Positions 36,185 through 48,482 are shown, counted from the stretch's first letter. The stretch: 64,000 nucleotides of DNA from Euonymus europaeus (GCA_963580455.1 OY756960.1:3410001-3474000), one strand, 5' to 3'. Numbers and translations: made by a program. The notes: generated from the letters alone by a model not told the origin.

Positions 36185-37967
36185 CTGATTAAAAGAGCAA
36201 ACGACATGAGACTTGATTAGATATGCTATTTTGGTGGTTGTGGAGTTCATGAGGTTGAATTTGTTGGTCTACATACAGTTTGAGTGAATTCATATTGTTC
36301 TTGATGTGATATGGAATGATGGTGCATTAATTTGAATGTTTGTGGGTATCGTTCTGGTAAACCCTCACAAGACAAAACTCGTCCACTAGGAACACCTAGA
36401 GGTTTAAAGGCTTGTTGCATAAGCTAAATGTAACCGCCATTCCTGCGAAAGTGAGTTAGGTGTTATTTATTTTAATTGTCATACATTATGGTTTATGCTA
36501 TCTTTGCTCGGGACTAGCAAAGTCTAAGTGTGGGGGAATTTGATGAGTCCATATTTTGTTCATATATTTGGCTTGGAATGTTTTGATATTATATCATTAT
36601 GTGTCTATTTTACCTCTCAATTACTCTATATGTGTTTTTGTAGGGGTTTTGACAAACTAGATGGATTTAGGCTTAAAACTTTAGTTTTGATGTATTGACA
36701 TTTGAATAGCCATTGCGAGAGCTTTAAAACTCTGATTTCATTGATTCTAGTGGCGTTGGAAACTAGACATCTCAAGCTTCGCGCAGATATCAAGAGTAGA
36801 AATATCGGACCACGAATGAAGAATCTGTGAGCATACAAAGTCTGCTGTGAAATGAAGTAAAGTGCAGAGTTTTGATTGAATTCCATGACTTTTGGGCCCA
36901 TTGAAAGAGCCACATGAAACCAGCCTTTTTCAGCCCATATCTAGGGGCAATTTTGTCATTGACTTAGGTTATGTGTTGACCTAAAATACAATGAAGCAAG
37001 GCCAAAAGAAGGGAGACGGCAGATTGGAAGAAAAGAGGAAAAAAGGAGGCAGCAGCTTTTGGGGGATTTTTCTGGACACATTTACAGCAAGAAGGAGAAA
37101 GGAGAAGAAAGCTGGTCCATCATCTCCACATCTCTCTTGAGGGTGTATCAATGTTTTACCCATCCCACTCTCTTGTTTTAATTTCTATGTTTAGCTAAAT
37201 CTTTATCCAAGACTAGGAGGATGCCTTGATCTTGTTTGGCCATGTATTGGATTATGGATTTATGAATGGTTGGATATAATTACAAATTCTGGATTTCTAT
37301 GTTTATTGAGTTCTTGTGTGATTTCTTATGATTGACAACCATTGAAATTTCTTATGAATTACTTGATGAAGCCATATAGACAATAAGATGTTATATGGTT
37401 TAAAGCTTCTTGAAATCTTGAATTGCGAATTTACAGGATTATTTAATTAGATCATGTGTTCGTATGATTCCTATTTCTAAAGAACTTCATGAATTCCTTG
37501 TGTTTAATTTATGCCAATAAGATGGATAGATTGCATATAGGAACATCCGATCTACACCAATAAGATGGGTAGTAATCGAGTTTAGAGAAATTTGACTTAA
37601 GTGAGCTAAAACCGACTTGGGCACGGGATCTTTGTAATTGATTTGCCATTTATTTAATTGGTTCCAAATACATGGTTAAAACGGATTAACGGTAGAATCC
37701 GAAGTCTTGGTATTTTCTCAATTGATAACAACACCAAAAATTCATAAAAATATCTTTTAATTGTTTTCTTAATTTTTCTGATTTGAATCACTCAAGCCCA
37801 AATTGTGTGGAATTTTAATTTACTTCTCCGCGTTTGGTTGGAATTTTAATTACAGTCTCTTGGGAACAAACCTGTACTTGCATATCTATACTATCATTGA
37901 TCTGTGCGCTTACAGGATAAATTTGTGCGAGTTTGACTTATTTTATAGGTTGAATTTGTGACGAACA
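36185..37967 (+). mobile_element. 3' end and 3' LTR of a Gypsy (Tat/Athila-like) retrotransposon
   Basis: Positions 36185-36540 look like the 3' internal region typical of plant Gypsy elements, ending in a polypurine tract (AGTGTGGGGGAATT, 36528-36541). The LTR starts TGATGAGTCC right after it (36541) and runs about 1.4 kb to a likely ...ACGAACA end near 37967. No gag-pol or 5' LTR is present, so the copy is truncated. The right end is approximate. Confidence 0.7.
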
Positions 37968-37969
37968 GA

Positions 37970-40400
37970 CTTCTAATGCGGTGAATACTACTTTTAGCTG
38001 CTTAAAGAGAGGAGGATGTGTGCTAATTATGAGCTTGTATGATAATCAAGTTTGGAGAATTGTATGTTCTTTAAGATACTAGCTAATGGTTCCCTTTGCC
38101 ATGTCTCTACAATTCCTCAATATTTCCATTTTAAAATTTTACATTTAATTTTAAAATTAAATGTCATATAATCTATTTATTATTTTTATACAAATGGATA
38201 AAAATTAATGTCACGTTATTCTCTCTCCTCACATATATATTTTTAATTTATTTTTTATTCTCTTCGACTCATGACTTGACATCATAGGAACCATTAAGGA
38301 TCGATAAAGCCCCCGAATCCGTTATAATATGCCCCACCTATAATTACAATGTTATTCAAAAAATAAATTATATAAATTGAATTATATAAACACAAATAAC
38401 AAATTGTTACTAAAAACTTATTTGCCAATTTTGCTCCTTGAATTATCCGTCATAAAATAATTATTTAATGGGGGATTCATCAATAAGTCATTTAATAAAA
38501 ATATGTATTTCATTCACTACCTTCAATTTTTCAATATTCCAAAACATCATTTAAATAATTCTGGACAAAACTACATTTATTTCAATAAATATTTATATTT
38601 ATTTGTATAATATATGCTGACATCATCATATTCTTTTTATTTTTTTTTCTTTTAAGAACTTTAAAACAGTTTTATCTCTCAAAATACAAGCTGAATTTTT
38701 TTTTTTAAAAAAATAGATTCATAATCAGCGCGAAAAACTCTTTCCAATGAGACCCATGATCGATATGTTTAAATGTTCATTTGTCAAATCCTCTGAATGA
38801 ACTCGGAGGATTTCTCAAAACTCACCAAAACCAATAAAAAAAGTTTACAAAATTAAGCTAAAAAATTTGGATGATTTCATAAAAATATATATAACTTTTG
38901 AAAATCAAACAAAAAAAAACAAAATATTCAGAGGATTTCACAAACTTGTCTCAAATTTAGAGAAATTAACAAAATTTATCAAAATAAATCAGAGGAATTT
39001 TTGAAATTAAGCACAAAAAAAATAGAGGATTTCATAAAATATATAATAAAAATTATAATAATTTATGAAAATCAAACAAAAAATAACCTCAAACTCTAAA
39101 TCATAAACCCAAAATCCAAAAATCCTAAATACTAAATCATAATCTCTTAAATCCCAAAATCATACACTACAAACACTGAACTCTAATATTTTAAACCCTA
39201 GACTCTTAAACTTTAAACCTTATAACTAAAAATTCTCTGAATTTCCAAAAATCCCCTAAATGTCAACAATTATAATTTTAAGTTTGAACAACAAATCTTA
39301 TAAATAATTAAGAAGAATTTACAAAATAAGAAGAAAATCATAAAATTTTACTATTTTATATTCCTAAACTCTAATATCTTAAACTTCAAAACCTTAAAAT
39401 TTATATCGTATTATCATAAATTCTCTAAATTTTCTATAAAAAATTTAGAGGATTTATCAAAATGAAACAAAAAAAAACCAAAAATTTAGATGATCAGAGG
39501 ATTTCTCAAACTTGTCAAGAATTGAGAAGATTTTACAAAACTCACCAAAACAATTCAGAAGAGTTTTTTAAATTATACAAAAAAAAAAAATCAGAGGATT
39601 TCTTACTCAGAATTCAGAGGATTTTCGCAAAAGTCACTAAAACAGCTATACATTGTTCTCGTATTTGGTTTTGTTTGAAATATGAATTGAGTTTTATTAT
39701 GATATTATTCTCATAAGTTATTGGCTTTGATTAGTAGTGAACAATGTAATAAAAATATTGACATTTGTATTGGTTAACGTTTTGTTGATGCATAAATGTT
39801 TCATTGTTGATTTCGATAATATAGTGATTCACAGATTTTAATTCATATGCATAGGTTACTAAGTCAAATAAATTTTGTGCATGTGAGTGCTTGCACTTGA
39901 TTTTTCTGGAGAGAATTTTTTTTTATTGATCGACTCTTCGTTTTGATTCATCAAAAGTGAAAAATATTAGTTTATCTTTAAAAATATATAGATAAAAGAC
40001 ATGATTTTCACCAGACTTTCTGTGATTGTATTTATATTTATTTTATTATAATAATTAAATTCTAAATAAAGATCAATCATGTAGTAATAAAAATAAGGAT
40101 ATGTTTAAATGACGGGAGGGTAAAATTGTCATTAAGAGAGGTTAAAATTTAAAGTTGTCCTTATTGAGTTAAGCTTCAAATAATTGGGGATGTATTGAGT
40201 TACAAACTTTTCAAAAAGACTAAATTAAATATGAAGTCCATATAAATGACTTATCACCAAATAATCCTTATTTAATTTACAAGTTTGGTAGTGTTATTTC
40301 TATAGTTTAGATGGGACTATTGAAACCCCACATTTATCCTCCGACATCCCTCCACATAGAAATTCCGGTTAAAAAAAAATACATGTTCCCATTTTCACAA
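37970..40400. other. AT-rich DNA with CAGAGGATTT and telomere-like degenerate repeats
   Basis: No gene is seen. From about 38790 to 39640 the word (T)CAGAGGATTT(C) recurs about eight times in a context such as CTCACCAAAAC. From about 39080 to 39240 and 39360 to 39420 the DNA is built of drifted AAACCCTA-like words (TTTAAACCCTAGACTCTTAAAC, AAATCATAAACCC), i.e. plant telomere-repeat-like sequence. Confidence 0.45.
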
Positions 40401-40796
40401 TTTTCCCAAATAAATCCTCCAACACCCTATCTCCTCCTCCTGAATATTTGATGGAGATTATGGCGGTGATACTGATAGTGATGGGATTTATGACGGAGAA
40501 CATGGCAGCTCAGTTAAGGCTGTCCAGGTCAAGCTGCCCACACCATCCACTTTTTATCTAAATAAACAAACTTGTTGTATGGCTCTCTCTCTTTCTCACA
40601 AGGAAAAGATAATTGAATCCAAAGTGTATGCAAGAGCAGATGATAGAGTCAATTTCTTTCCAGTCAACTCTTGATCGATCTTCCAAACCAAGTTGCGCGT
40701 GTCTCTATTCATCACCTCCCCCCCCCCCAAAGGGTATGCATGAATCTAGTTCTTGTTCGAGATCCTCCTCTGTTGATGACAATCGCGGTCGCTTTA

Positions 40797-40911
40797 GTCA
40801 TATTTGAACCTCCAAAACTTCCCCGACTCGTCCTTGAAACTCATTAGTAAACCTTTCTCCATCAAGTCACCACTTCTGAGTGGGAAGTGTTTCTCCACGT
40901 GCTGTAGGCTA
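40797..40911 (-). pseudogene. B3 DNA-binding domain fragment (NGATHA/RAV type)
   Basis: The minus strand encodes [19 protein letters not shown] followed by [18 protein letters not shown] and a stop. This matches the first third of the B3 domain of NGATHA/RAV transcription factors (consensus PKQHAEKHFPL, then EKGLLLxFEDxxGKxWRFRYS). The rest of the domain and gene are missing on both sides, so it is a scrap, possibly carried by a transposon. Confidence 0.7.
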
Positions 40912-40992
40912 TCGGGTGTTGGATGAGGGGCGAGAAGGAGATGAGAGATGGACAAACACGAAGGATAGGGAAAAAGAGTGAAGAGAAGAAGA

Positions 40993-41347
40993 GGGTTAAG
41001 TACACTTATGGTCACCGAAAGATTTGGGAAAAACTATTTATATCATCGAAAGTTCAAAAGTTTCTCTTTGATCACCAAATTTTGATTTTTGTAACATAAG
41101 AATCATTCAGACAGTTTTTCCAATTTTTGGGCAGTCAACGTGCCTATGTGGCACGTTGACCGTTAACTCCAACTGTTTGGAAAAACTGCCACATAGACAC
41201 GTTGACTGCCTAAAAATTAAAAAAACTGTCCGAATGATTCTTATGGTACAAAAATCAAAATTTGGTGATCAAAGTGAAACTTTTGAACTTTCGATGATGT
41301 AAATGATTTTTCTCAAATCTTTCGATGACCATAAGTGTACTTTACCC
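40993..41347. mobile_element. 355-bp Mutator-type MITE
   Basis: Two arms of about 155 bp (from GGGTTAAGTACACTTATGGTC at the left, and its inverse at the right) form an almost complete inverted repeat around a short centre. The 9-bp direct repeat AGAAGAAGA flanks it (40984-40992 and 41348-41356), the Mutator target length. There is no coding capacity. It lies between the B3 scrap and the proteasome promoter. Confidence 0.85.
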
Positions 41348-41554
41348 AGAAGAAGAAGGATTTGAGGTGTTCTTAAATCTGGTTTTTTTGACATTAAAAA
41401 ACTGTTAAGAGGATAAAATTAGTCAATTGGGGTTCAAATGTCTCCACCTATAGTTTAGATTTCACCTTTTTTTTTGTTTGGACATGTAGAAACAACAGTA
41501 AACAAGAAGCGGACCCTATGGATCCTAGGTTCATGGGAATGTGGAGAGGAAGGA

Positions 41555-41777
41555 GTTTCTGGCCCAATTGTACGAATCGGCCCACTTTGAAAATTTTCGG
41601 CCCAATCCAAACAAAACTTCACGTACACCTCGTGCAATTGTTGCGCGGGTGACCTCTCCCTCAAGAAAACAGTCATATTCCTCTTCACTCAAATAGAGCG
41701 GTAGAACTAGAAATCAAAGGGGAAAAAACAGGAACGGAGGGAGGAGAGATCGCGGAGGAGACCAGATCGAGTAGATA
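41555..41777 (+). promoter_or_regulatory. Proteasome PBD promoter with three GGCCCA sites
   Basis: GGCCCA (inverse TGGGCC) occurs at 41561-41566, 41579-41584 and 41599-41604, about 170-220 bp before the start codon. TGGGC is both the TCP site II core and the core of the proteasome-related cis element bound by stress NAC factors (NAC53/NAC78 in Arabidopsis). Coordinated proteasome regulation is an inference from the motif. Confidence 0.5.
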
Positions 41778-44571
41778 ATGGAGTGCGTGCTTGGACTAGT
41801 TGGAGATGGCTTCACTATAGTGGCCGCAGATACGACGGCGGTCCATAGCATCCTTGTGCACAAATCTAACGAGGACAAGATCATGAAACTGGACTCACAT
41901 AAACTAGTCGCTGCTAGTGGGGAGCCCGGTGATAGGTACTTTCTTGATTGTTTCGTGTAGTCATTCATAGATTTGTTTTGTTTTGTGAAAAATTGAAAGT
42001 GAGGTTTTGGGTTCGCAGAGTTCAATTCACTGAGTATATTCAGAAGAACGTGGCTTTGTATCAGTTCCGCAATGGAATCCCTTTGACTACGGCCGCTGCG
42101 GCCAATTTCACTCGAGGCGAGCTGGCCACTGCTCTGAGAAAGGTTAGTGTCTACGTTCGCGATGATTGTCTATGGACTGTCGGGGCCTTTAGGGTTTTCA
42201 GGTTATTCCCATGATTTGGTTTTTTGGGTATGTACTATGTAGTGTTCAACCAGGATTAACTGGAAATTGTTTGATTAAGGTTTGTGTTGGTTGTGACAGC
42301 GTAGGAAGTAGATTGTGTCTATTGGACTAATGTTTGGGTACAGTATTTGGTTGTGGGTGTTTGATTTTCTCACAACAACTAACGTTTGAGAATTCAGTTC
42401 AGAGACTTTTGTGTTCTGGAATGAAAATTTTTCGCCTTATCTTCATGAACTGCAGCATTGACATCTCTGGCAGACACAATTTGCGTTCTCAATCTACCTG
42501 TTTGTTTGTGTCTTGGTTGTGGCATTCAGATTATGATAGGGTATCACTGTGCATAAGTTCACAGATGAGACGTACATAAACACCTACACATAACAGAGCT
42601 GTTCTAGGGGAGACTGTAGATTGAATTATATTGTTTCTCATTGAGCCTTTCATTAGTTTTAAATTTCATGTTTATGAAATTGTTAATCAGATCATTTGGG
42701 TGCCCTGTTACTGCTTCTTAGACTACAGTTGTACTCTGTGATTTCTGTTAAGGCTATGCCACAGCTTCCACTACTCCTTAGGATCCATTTGCCTGGTGAA
42801 AACCCATTTTTGTAATCTATCCTGTGATGAATAATTTCACAAAATGTATGGCAGTAGGCATTAGAATCGCATGTGATTTACTGATAATGCCAGAAAGATA
42901 ATCATAAGATGTAGGCGTGCCTTGGAAACATACAGGAATGTTATAGCCTAGGAAGCACCGACACGGGTGTCGGACATGACACTGCACGAATACTCCAAGA
43001 CGGCAATTCTCAAAATTTTAGGGACACGACACGTCAAGGATATGGCAAATAAATAATTAATAAATATATTTAAATTTAATTCATATAAATATCTAGCTAC
43101 AAATCCAGCAAGCACATGTTTGGGTTTTGTCTCTTCTCTTCAATCTCTGCCTTTGTCGTTTAAGAAGGAATTGAGAAGACAAAAAGTCTCCTTCGATTTT
43201 TTGTTTAAAAAGTAAGTGAGATGTCAAAAAAAAGTCTCCTTCGATTCACGTATGCACCGTGTGTCCGACAATTGCATGCAATTTATTTTTTAATTTATTT
43301 TTTGCATGACACGGTAACAAGTGTCCGACACGTGTCGGACAATTGCATTGGCTATCAATGCAAGTGTCCGTGCTTTCTAGGGTATAGCCTATGCTCCATT
43401 GATCGTCTAAACTGGTAGTTTAGTGGATCTTTTTGCATATGGCAGTAGACATCTGTTTAGAATTAAAGGTTCTGGTGATTTAAAACTGATCTAAAGGATG
43501 CAAAACGACAACTGCCGTTTTATGGATTTCTCACTTTAGTGCAGGGAAGGATTGAGCTAGTTTTTATTATATTGGAGCCTTGATGGAATACTTCAAATAA
43601 AATGAATTCTATGAGTTTTGGAAATATGGAAATTTAAATATTTCTTGTGAGTTTTACTAAATAGGTTTGTCTCTGGCTATCTTCCGCATTAACAATCCAG
43701 GCATTTTGAATGTTGTTTTGTCTGATTATTGATGCTTTTTTTCTTATTGCTGGTTACAATTTTGTGATTCTTAACAGTTATGTTAATGATCTATGCTTGC
43801 ATATTTTGATATTCTACGTGTGTAAATGATCTCTGTTCTGATACATTGCAAACAGGTTAGGTGCTATTTTTGTAAGTAGAATAGTAGTTAATGACGTAAT
43901 GAGTTAATTAGCTATTCTACTTATCAGATCATCCATGGAGCATAAAACTCTGTGTTTTAAGGATATATTATAACTCTGTGGGAGCCTCTGAGTTGGTTGT
44001 TATATCAAGTAATCATGTTGCCTGGGTGCTCTAAAACAATCTCACCGCAGCTTTTTTCATTTTTTACATACTTCCATGACAATATTTTTATGTATGTTAC
44101 AATGTTTATTCTTTGTTACTATTACTGTGTTACTGATTTGCAACTTTTCTGACTTTTAGAACCCGTACTCCGCAACATTCTAATTGATTATTTGTTATTA
44201 TTACCGTGTTGCTGATTTGCAACTTTTGATACTTTTAGAACCCATACTCTGTCAACATTTTAATGGCTGGCTATGATAAAGAGACTGGCCCGTCTCTCTA
44301 CTATATTGACTACATTGCCACCCTCCACAAAGTTGACAAGGGAGCATTCGGTTATGGGTCCTATTTTTCTCTCTCACTGATGGATAGGCACTACCACAGT
44401 GGAATGTCAGTGGAAGAAGCAATTGATCTGGTAGATAAGATCATAATGGAGATCCGATCTAGGCTGGTTGTAGCGCCACCCAACTTTGTGATTAAGATTG
44501 TGGACAAGGATGGAGCGAGGGAGTATGCCTGGCGCGAGTCTGTCAACGATGCTGCGGTTGCTTCAGCATAA
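41778..44571 (+). CDS. PBD: 20S proteasome subunit beta type-2 (beta4, PBD)
   Basis: This is a non-catalytic beta subunit of the 20S core particle, in cytosol and nucleus. Three exons (41778-41935, 42019-42142, 44239-44571) give 204 residues, the length of Arabidopsis PBD1/PBD2. The sequence starts [20 protein letters not shown] directly, with no propeptide or catalytic N-terminal Thr after processing, as in beta4. [40 protein letters not shown] and [16 protein letters not shown] are hallmark stretches. Intron 2 is long (2.1 kb), carries a transposon (about 42949-43382) and ends with a duplicated acceptor region (44090-44270). Read-through of the upstream acceptor would give a premature stop. 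Confidence 0.96.
42949..43382. mobile_element. Non-autonomous element in PBD intron 2
   Basis: The element starts (TA)GGAAGCACCGACAC and ends GTGTCCGTGCTTTCTA(GGG), an inverted terminal pair. The same word TATAGCCTA occurs at both borders (42942-42950 and 43383-43391), so an 8-9 bp target duplication is likely. It contains several CGACACGTGTCGGAC-like palindromes near both ends. hAT-like classification is tentative. Confidence 0.6.
44115..44262 (+). repeat. Tandem duplication of the intron 2 acceptor region in PBD
   Basis: A segment of about 80 bp with the polypyrimidine tract, CTTTTAG acceptor and first bases of exon 3 is present twice. The real acceptor ends at 44238 (AACCCATACTCTGTCAAC). 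The upstream copy ends at 44159 (AACCCGTACTCCGCAACA). Confidence 0.85.
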
Positions 44572-45120
44572 TTTTCTTGTATTCGCATCGTTTTCTGCAT
44601 GTTTAATTTTATCTTATAGACATGCGAAACTGAATTTCTAAGACTAGATTCAAGAGTTCTTTCCTGGTATGTTACTTGATTTGCTGATATACTCATGGGA
44701 ATGTTTATGCAACTTTTTCAGGGGCGGGAACCGTTACCTAGTACACAGCTGTGATGGTTCCTGCTTCTGAACAACACAGAATGGGTCGGTCGTAGTGATT
44801 ACAAAAGATCAGAGATGGAAATAGTTTCAACCCTTTACTTGGAGGGTTACTAGTGAACAGGTATTTGGACAACATCGGTTGATTTCTTTTTCAAAATTTG
44901 TTTGATTTTGCCGAAATTGACTGAAAGTCGAATTGTAGGGTTGGAAAGAAGAAGAAAAAATCTGTTTCGGGTTGGACATTATTGGATGTCTCTGAAATTT
45001 TTACATGTCTAGATTCTAACCTACATTGGTTTCATGGTTTAAATTCGGAAAAATAAATTGGACTATAATTTAATTTGGGTTAAGATTTGTACAAATAAAT
45101 TGGATAGAATTTTTGGGTTT
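44572..45120 (+). other. 3' flank of the proteasome gene
   Basis: This is probable 3' UTR followed by intergenic DNA. No coding region or clear polyadenylation signal stands out. Confidence 0.3.
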
Positions 45121-45129
45121 TACTAGCGT

Positions 45130-45665
45130 TCAGTCTGGCCAAAAGACTGGAGGTTGTACAGTCTATTTCACTAGACGATATGTGGATGTTGACTTGGTCA
45201 ACATCTATACATAATTTTTATTTTTTAATTTTTTTATTATTAGAAGGATATGACAAAAATAGATATGAAGTTTTAACTTATTACTAGCGAAAAATTTACG
45301 ATGGAAATATATATATATATATATTTTTCATTCTTTTGTCGATGGATTATTTACATAATTTTTATTTTACTGGCGAATTACTGATGTTTTTTTTTTCCCA
45401 CGGATTATAGGAGGAATTTTTTATTTTTTTCACAGATACAAAATTTAATTTTTTTAATTTTTGGCCGCGGATTATTGACGAAAAAATCCATCGGTAACTA
45501 CGAACGAATTTTTTTTTCATCCGTGTTTAGATTACCTATGACAGTTTTAATGATGGAAATTTTCGATCGGTAATCAATTTATTGATGGATTTTTAGGATT
45601 ACCGACAAAAAAATATTTATATAATTTGTATTGATATTAACGTCGTCAAATTATTAGTTGTGCTA
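45130..45665. mobile_element. CACTA-like terminal-region relic
   Basis: Repeated words of the form GATGGATTTTT, TCGGTAAT and GATTACCGAC occur in both orientations between 45290 and 45610, like the subterminal repeats of plant CACTA (En/Spm) elements (CCGTCGGTAAT type). The inverse of 45655-45665 begins GCACAACTAATA, which could be a terminal CAC end. There is no transposase. Ends are unverified. Confidence 0.4.
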
Positions 45666-46423
45666 AGATAGACATTTATGCAATTTTTTTAATGGTGGAG
45701 ATTAGAATATTTAATCTAATGGTAGACAAGGGATGCGTCGCATATCTTGAACAGTAGTATATGTCTTGAAAATATAAATTAGGGGCAAACTGGGTATTTA
45801 GTATGCAGTGATATGCGTATTATAATTTATTTTATTTTAAATGTTATTTTTTTTCAGTGATGAAGATTATACCATTTAATCTAATAGTGAGAAGTGGACT
45901 GTTTTGTAATTCAGTCCAGAATTTTTGTGTTTGTACTCGAACTTGATTTTAAACTAGATTTTTTTTTTGTGTGTGTTTGAACTCAGAATTTTCGAACATA
46001 TATTCAAATTTGATTTAATTTAACTTTTGAAATTTTGTCATTCCAATTGAGTATAGTTTTTCAATTCCTATTTGTAAAGTTGAATAATTTGAAGCTCAAA
46101 AGAGATTTGACATATCATTTGCCTTTGTCAAATCAAATCTCTCTCTAATGAATAAGTTTATCGTCTAATGATCATCTACACCTATTGTTGTAATGTTATA
46201 AGCGAATATAAAGAATAATGTCAATTTAATTTCAAACCGACCCTTTAAGCCAGCAACTAAAATCTCTTGAATTTTGTTTTTTTGGTGCGTGGCTTTTCCT
46301 TTTTCTATGATCTGATGGACGGTGGATCTTCCAAGAAACAGAAATATTATCTGGAACAATTTAACCACAATTTGAAAATCAAATTACCCTTCTACTCCTG
46401 AGACCCAAGTCGATACATCAATA

Positions 46424-47095
46424 TTGGTGCCGTTTGGTTGATGATTAACTAGCATATATGCTAGAAAGTAACATATATGTTACACATGGATCAAATCACA
46501 ATCAAACAACAATTTAGTATGTAGCATAAAGTTTAGCATATTTTGACAATTTGTGAAATGCTTGTTTTTATAGCATTTGAAAAATAATTTACCATTTAAC
46601 TAATGAAATATCTTAAATACCCCAACTATTTTCCTTTAATGGCCAAAGTGCCCTTTCATTATTAATTTTTATTATATTTAGATTTTTTTTAAATGTTAGT
46701 ATATTTAAATTGTGTTAAATGTTAGAAAAAATGTAAATATTTATTATATTTATGTTTATTATTTTTTTTTAAAATGTTAATATTGTTAAAATAAATGTTA
46801 GAAATTTTTTAATATTATTAAAAATATTTAAATGTTAGAAAATTGTTAATATTATTAAAAATGTTAAAATGTTCATATAAAAAATACACAATTCTTTTTA
46901 TAAATATATAGTAATCTCATTGTTTTTTAATTTCTGCTAATACCCCTGTATGTAATTAGCCACAACATTTAGAATAATATTTATGTTATTAAAAAAATCG
47001 AATCAAACACCCATAACATTTAAAACAACATATATATCAGCATCTTAAACAGTTATCAAGATATAAGCTAAATTATATGCTAAAATTCAAATGGT
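46424..47095. mobile_element. AT-rich MITE-like element related to the 1.3-kb element
   Basis: It starts GGTGCCGTTTGGTTGATG, with ATGCTAGAAAGTAACATATATGTTA behind it. Near the other end lie CCCCTGTATGTAATTAGCCACAACATTT and ATCAAACACCC in inverse orientation. The same GTGGCTAATTACATGCAGGGG-type block is found in the elements at 1285 and 10780, so the three belong to one family. The interior (46620-46920) is drifted AAATGTTA-rich sequence. Confidence 0.5.
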
Positions 47096-47339
47096 CTTCC
47101 AAAAGGACGTCTTGTCCCTTGACGACCGAGCAGAGAAACAAAAGAGAGATAAGGGAGTGATTATGGCATGAATTCCTCCCACTTTTGCGAACTGCCTATT
47201 CTCCTACTAACTCAAAATTCTTACGATAACCTGCCCGGCGGCTCTTCGTATTTTAGGAACAATGTATCTTCTAATCAGCTGGAAAAAACTGTGATCTGTT
47301 TTCTATTTTCATTTCATTCTGAACAGTGAGAAAAGTTAG

Positions 47340-48482
47340 AACCAAATAATACGCACTTTTTGGAGATCGGAGAATTAGGGTTTTAAGCAACCTAGCCGAA
47401 AGGGGTTCTCTCCATTTCTGTCTTGCATTGTTCTTACGGCTCAGTTTTCATCAAGGTGAAGTGTTTGCCTATTGGGAATGTGTGTGTATGTATGTTATGT
47501 TGTATTTAACTTGGTATGTGTCAATGTTGCGGGCATTGCAAGTGAGATAAAATGAGGGTTTGCTTTAATCTGTTTATGGGGTTCTAGATTGGGTTTGCTA
47601 TTGCAGGGATTGCTGCCAACTTTATTTATTTGGGTGCTTCATTTCTCGTTATCTCTGATTAGTGATTCGACAGATTTGTGGATTTTGGTTATGGTATTGT
47701 CTAAATGATTTAAGGGTTTGCTTTAAACTGTTAATAGGGTTCTTGACATGGGTATGTCGTTGCTGAGATTGATGCCAACTTTATTTTGTTGGGTTTTCCT
47801 TTTCACATTATTTCTGATAAGTGATTGTACCATCTGAGTTTTGATTGTGGTATTCTCTTAATGGTATAGAATTTATTGCTGGGCTGTTCAAAGACAGCAA
47901 ATATGTAGTTGAAATGGTAATGTTGTGGTGGTTGCGTGGGAACAAAAGAAATGATCGGATGAGAAAGGATATTATTAGATGCAGATTAGGAGTTGCTCTT
48001 ATAGAAGATAAAATGGGTGAAAAACATGTGAGAGGGTTTACACATATCAAACTGATTGAGGTTTGAATAAAAAATTCGATTAGCAGATGCTAAAAATGAG
48101 AGGAAGACCAAATAGATATGAATGAAAGTGAGAAAAAGGATATGAATTATATAGGAATGGGGAGTGTAGTTTTGAATCGGAAAAATATGGTGGAGAAGGG
48201 TTCGTATTCTGGACTCCAATGCCAACTTATCTTATTGATTCATGTAGCCGACCCCAATTTATTTGGGGTCAAGCCTCCAATGTTGATCATTGTGCATTGA
48301 CAACTGTTGATTGCACACTACATTCTTATTCCTTTTCATGAAAATGTTAACCTGCATGTATTTTAATTACAAAATGAAGCAAGGATATGCCTATTTTAAC
48401 TGTTTTATGGTTTGCATGCATGTTTTGATATGCCTACTAGGTTGTTGAACTCATTGATTTCTACTTTTTCAGCTCCTATAAA
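47340..48482 (+). promoter_or_regulatory. SDE3 leader region with 1-kb 5' UTR intron
   Basis: A non-coding exon ends TTTTCATCAAG|GTGAAG (intron from 47456), and the next exon begins after TACTTTTTCAG (48472), ten bases before the start codon at 48483. The intron carries a LINE fragment (47875-48300). The transcription start near 47340-47400 is a guess. Confidence 0.55.
47875..48300 (+). pseudogene. LINE reverse-transcriptase C-terminal fragment and 3' tail
   Basis: The plus-strand frames read MVMLWWLRGNKRNDRMRKD and IIRCRLGVALIEDKMGEKHVRG, then (after stops) HVADPNLFGVKPPM. This is the highly recurrent C-terminal end of plant L1-type RT proteins (RxDRIRNxxIRxxxGVAPIxDKMxE ... HVADP). The nucleotide tail GTAGCCGACCCCAATTTATTTGGGG is the standard end of such elements. 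It is degraded, lies in the same orientation as SDE3 and sits inside its leader intron. Confidence 0.75.
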
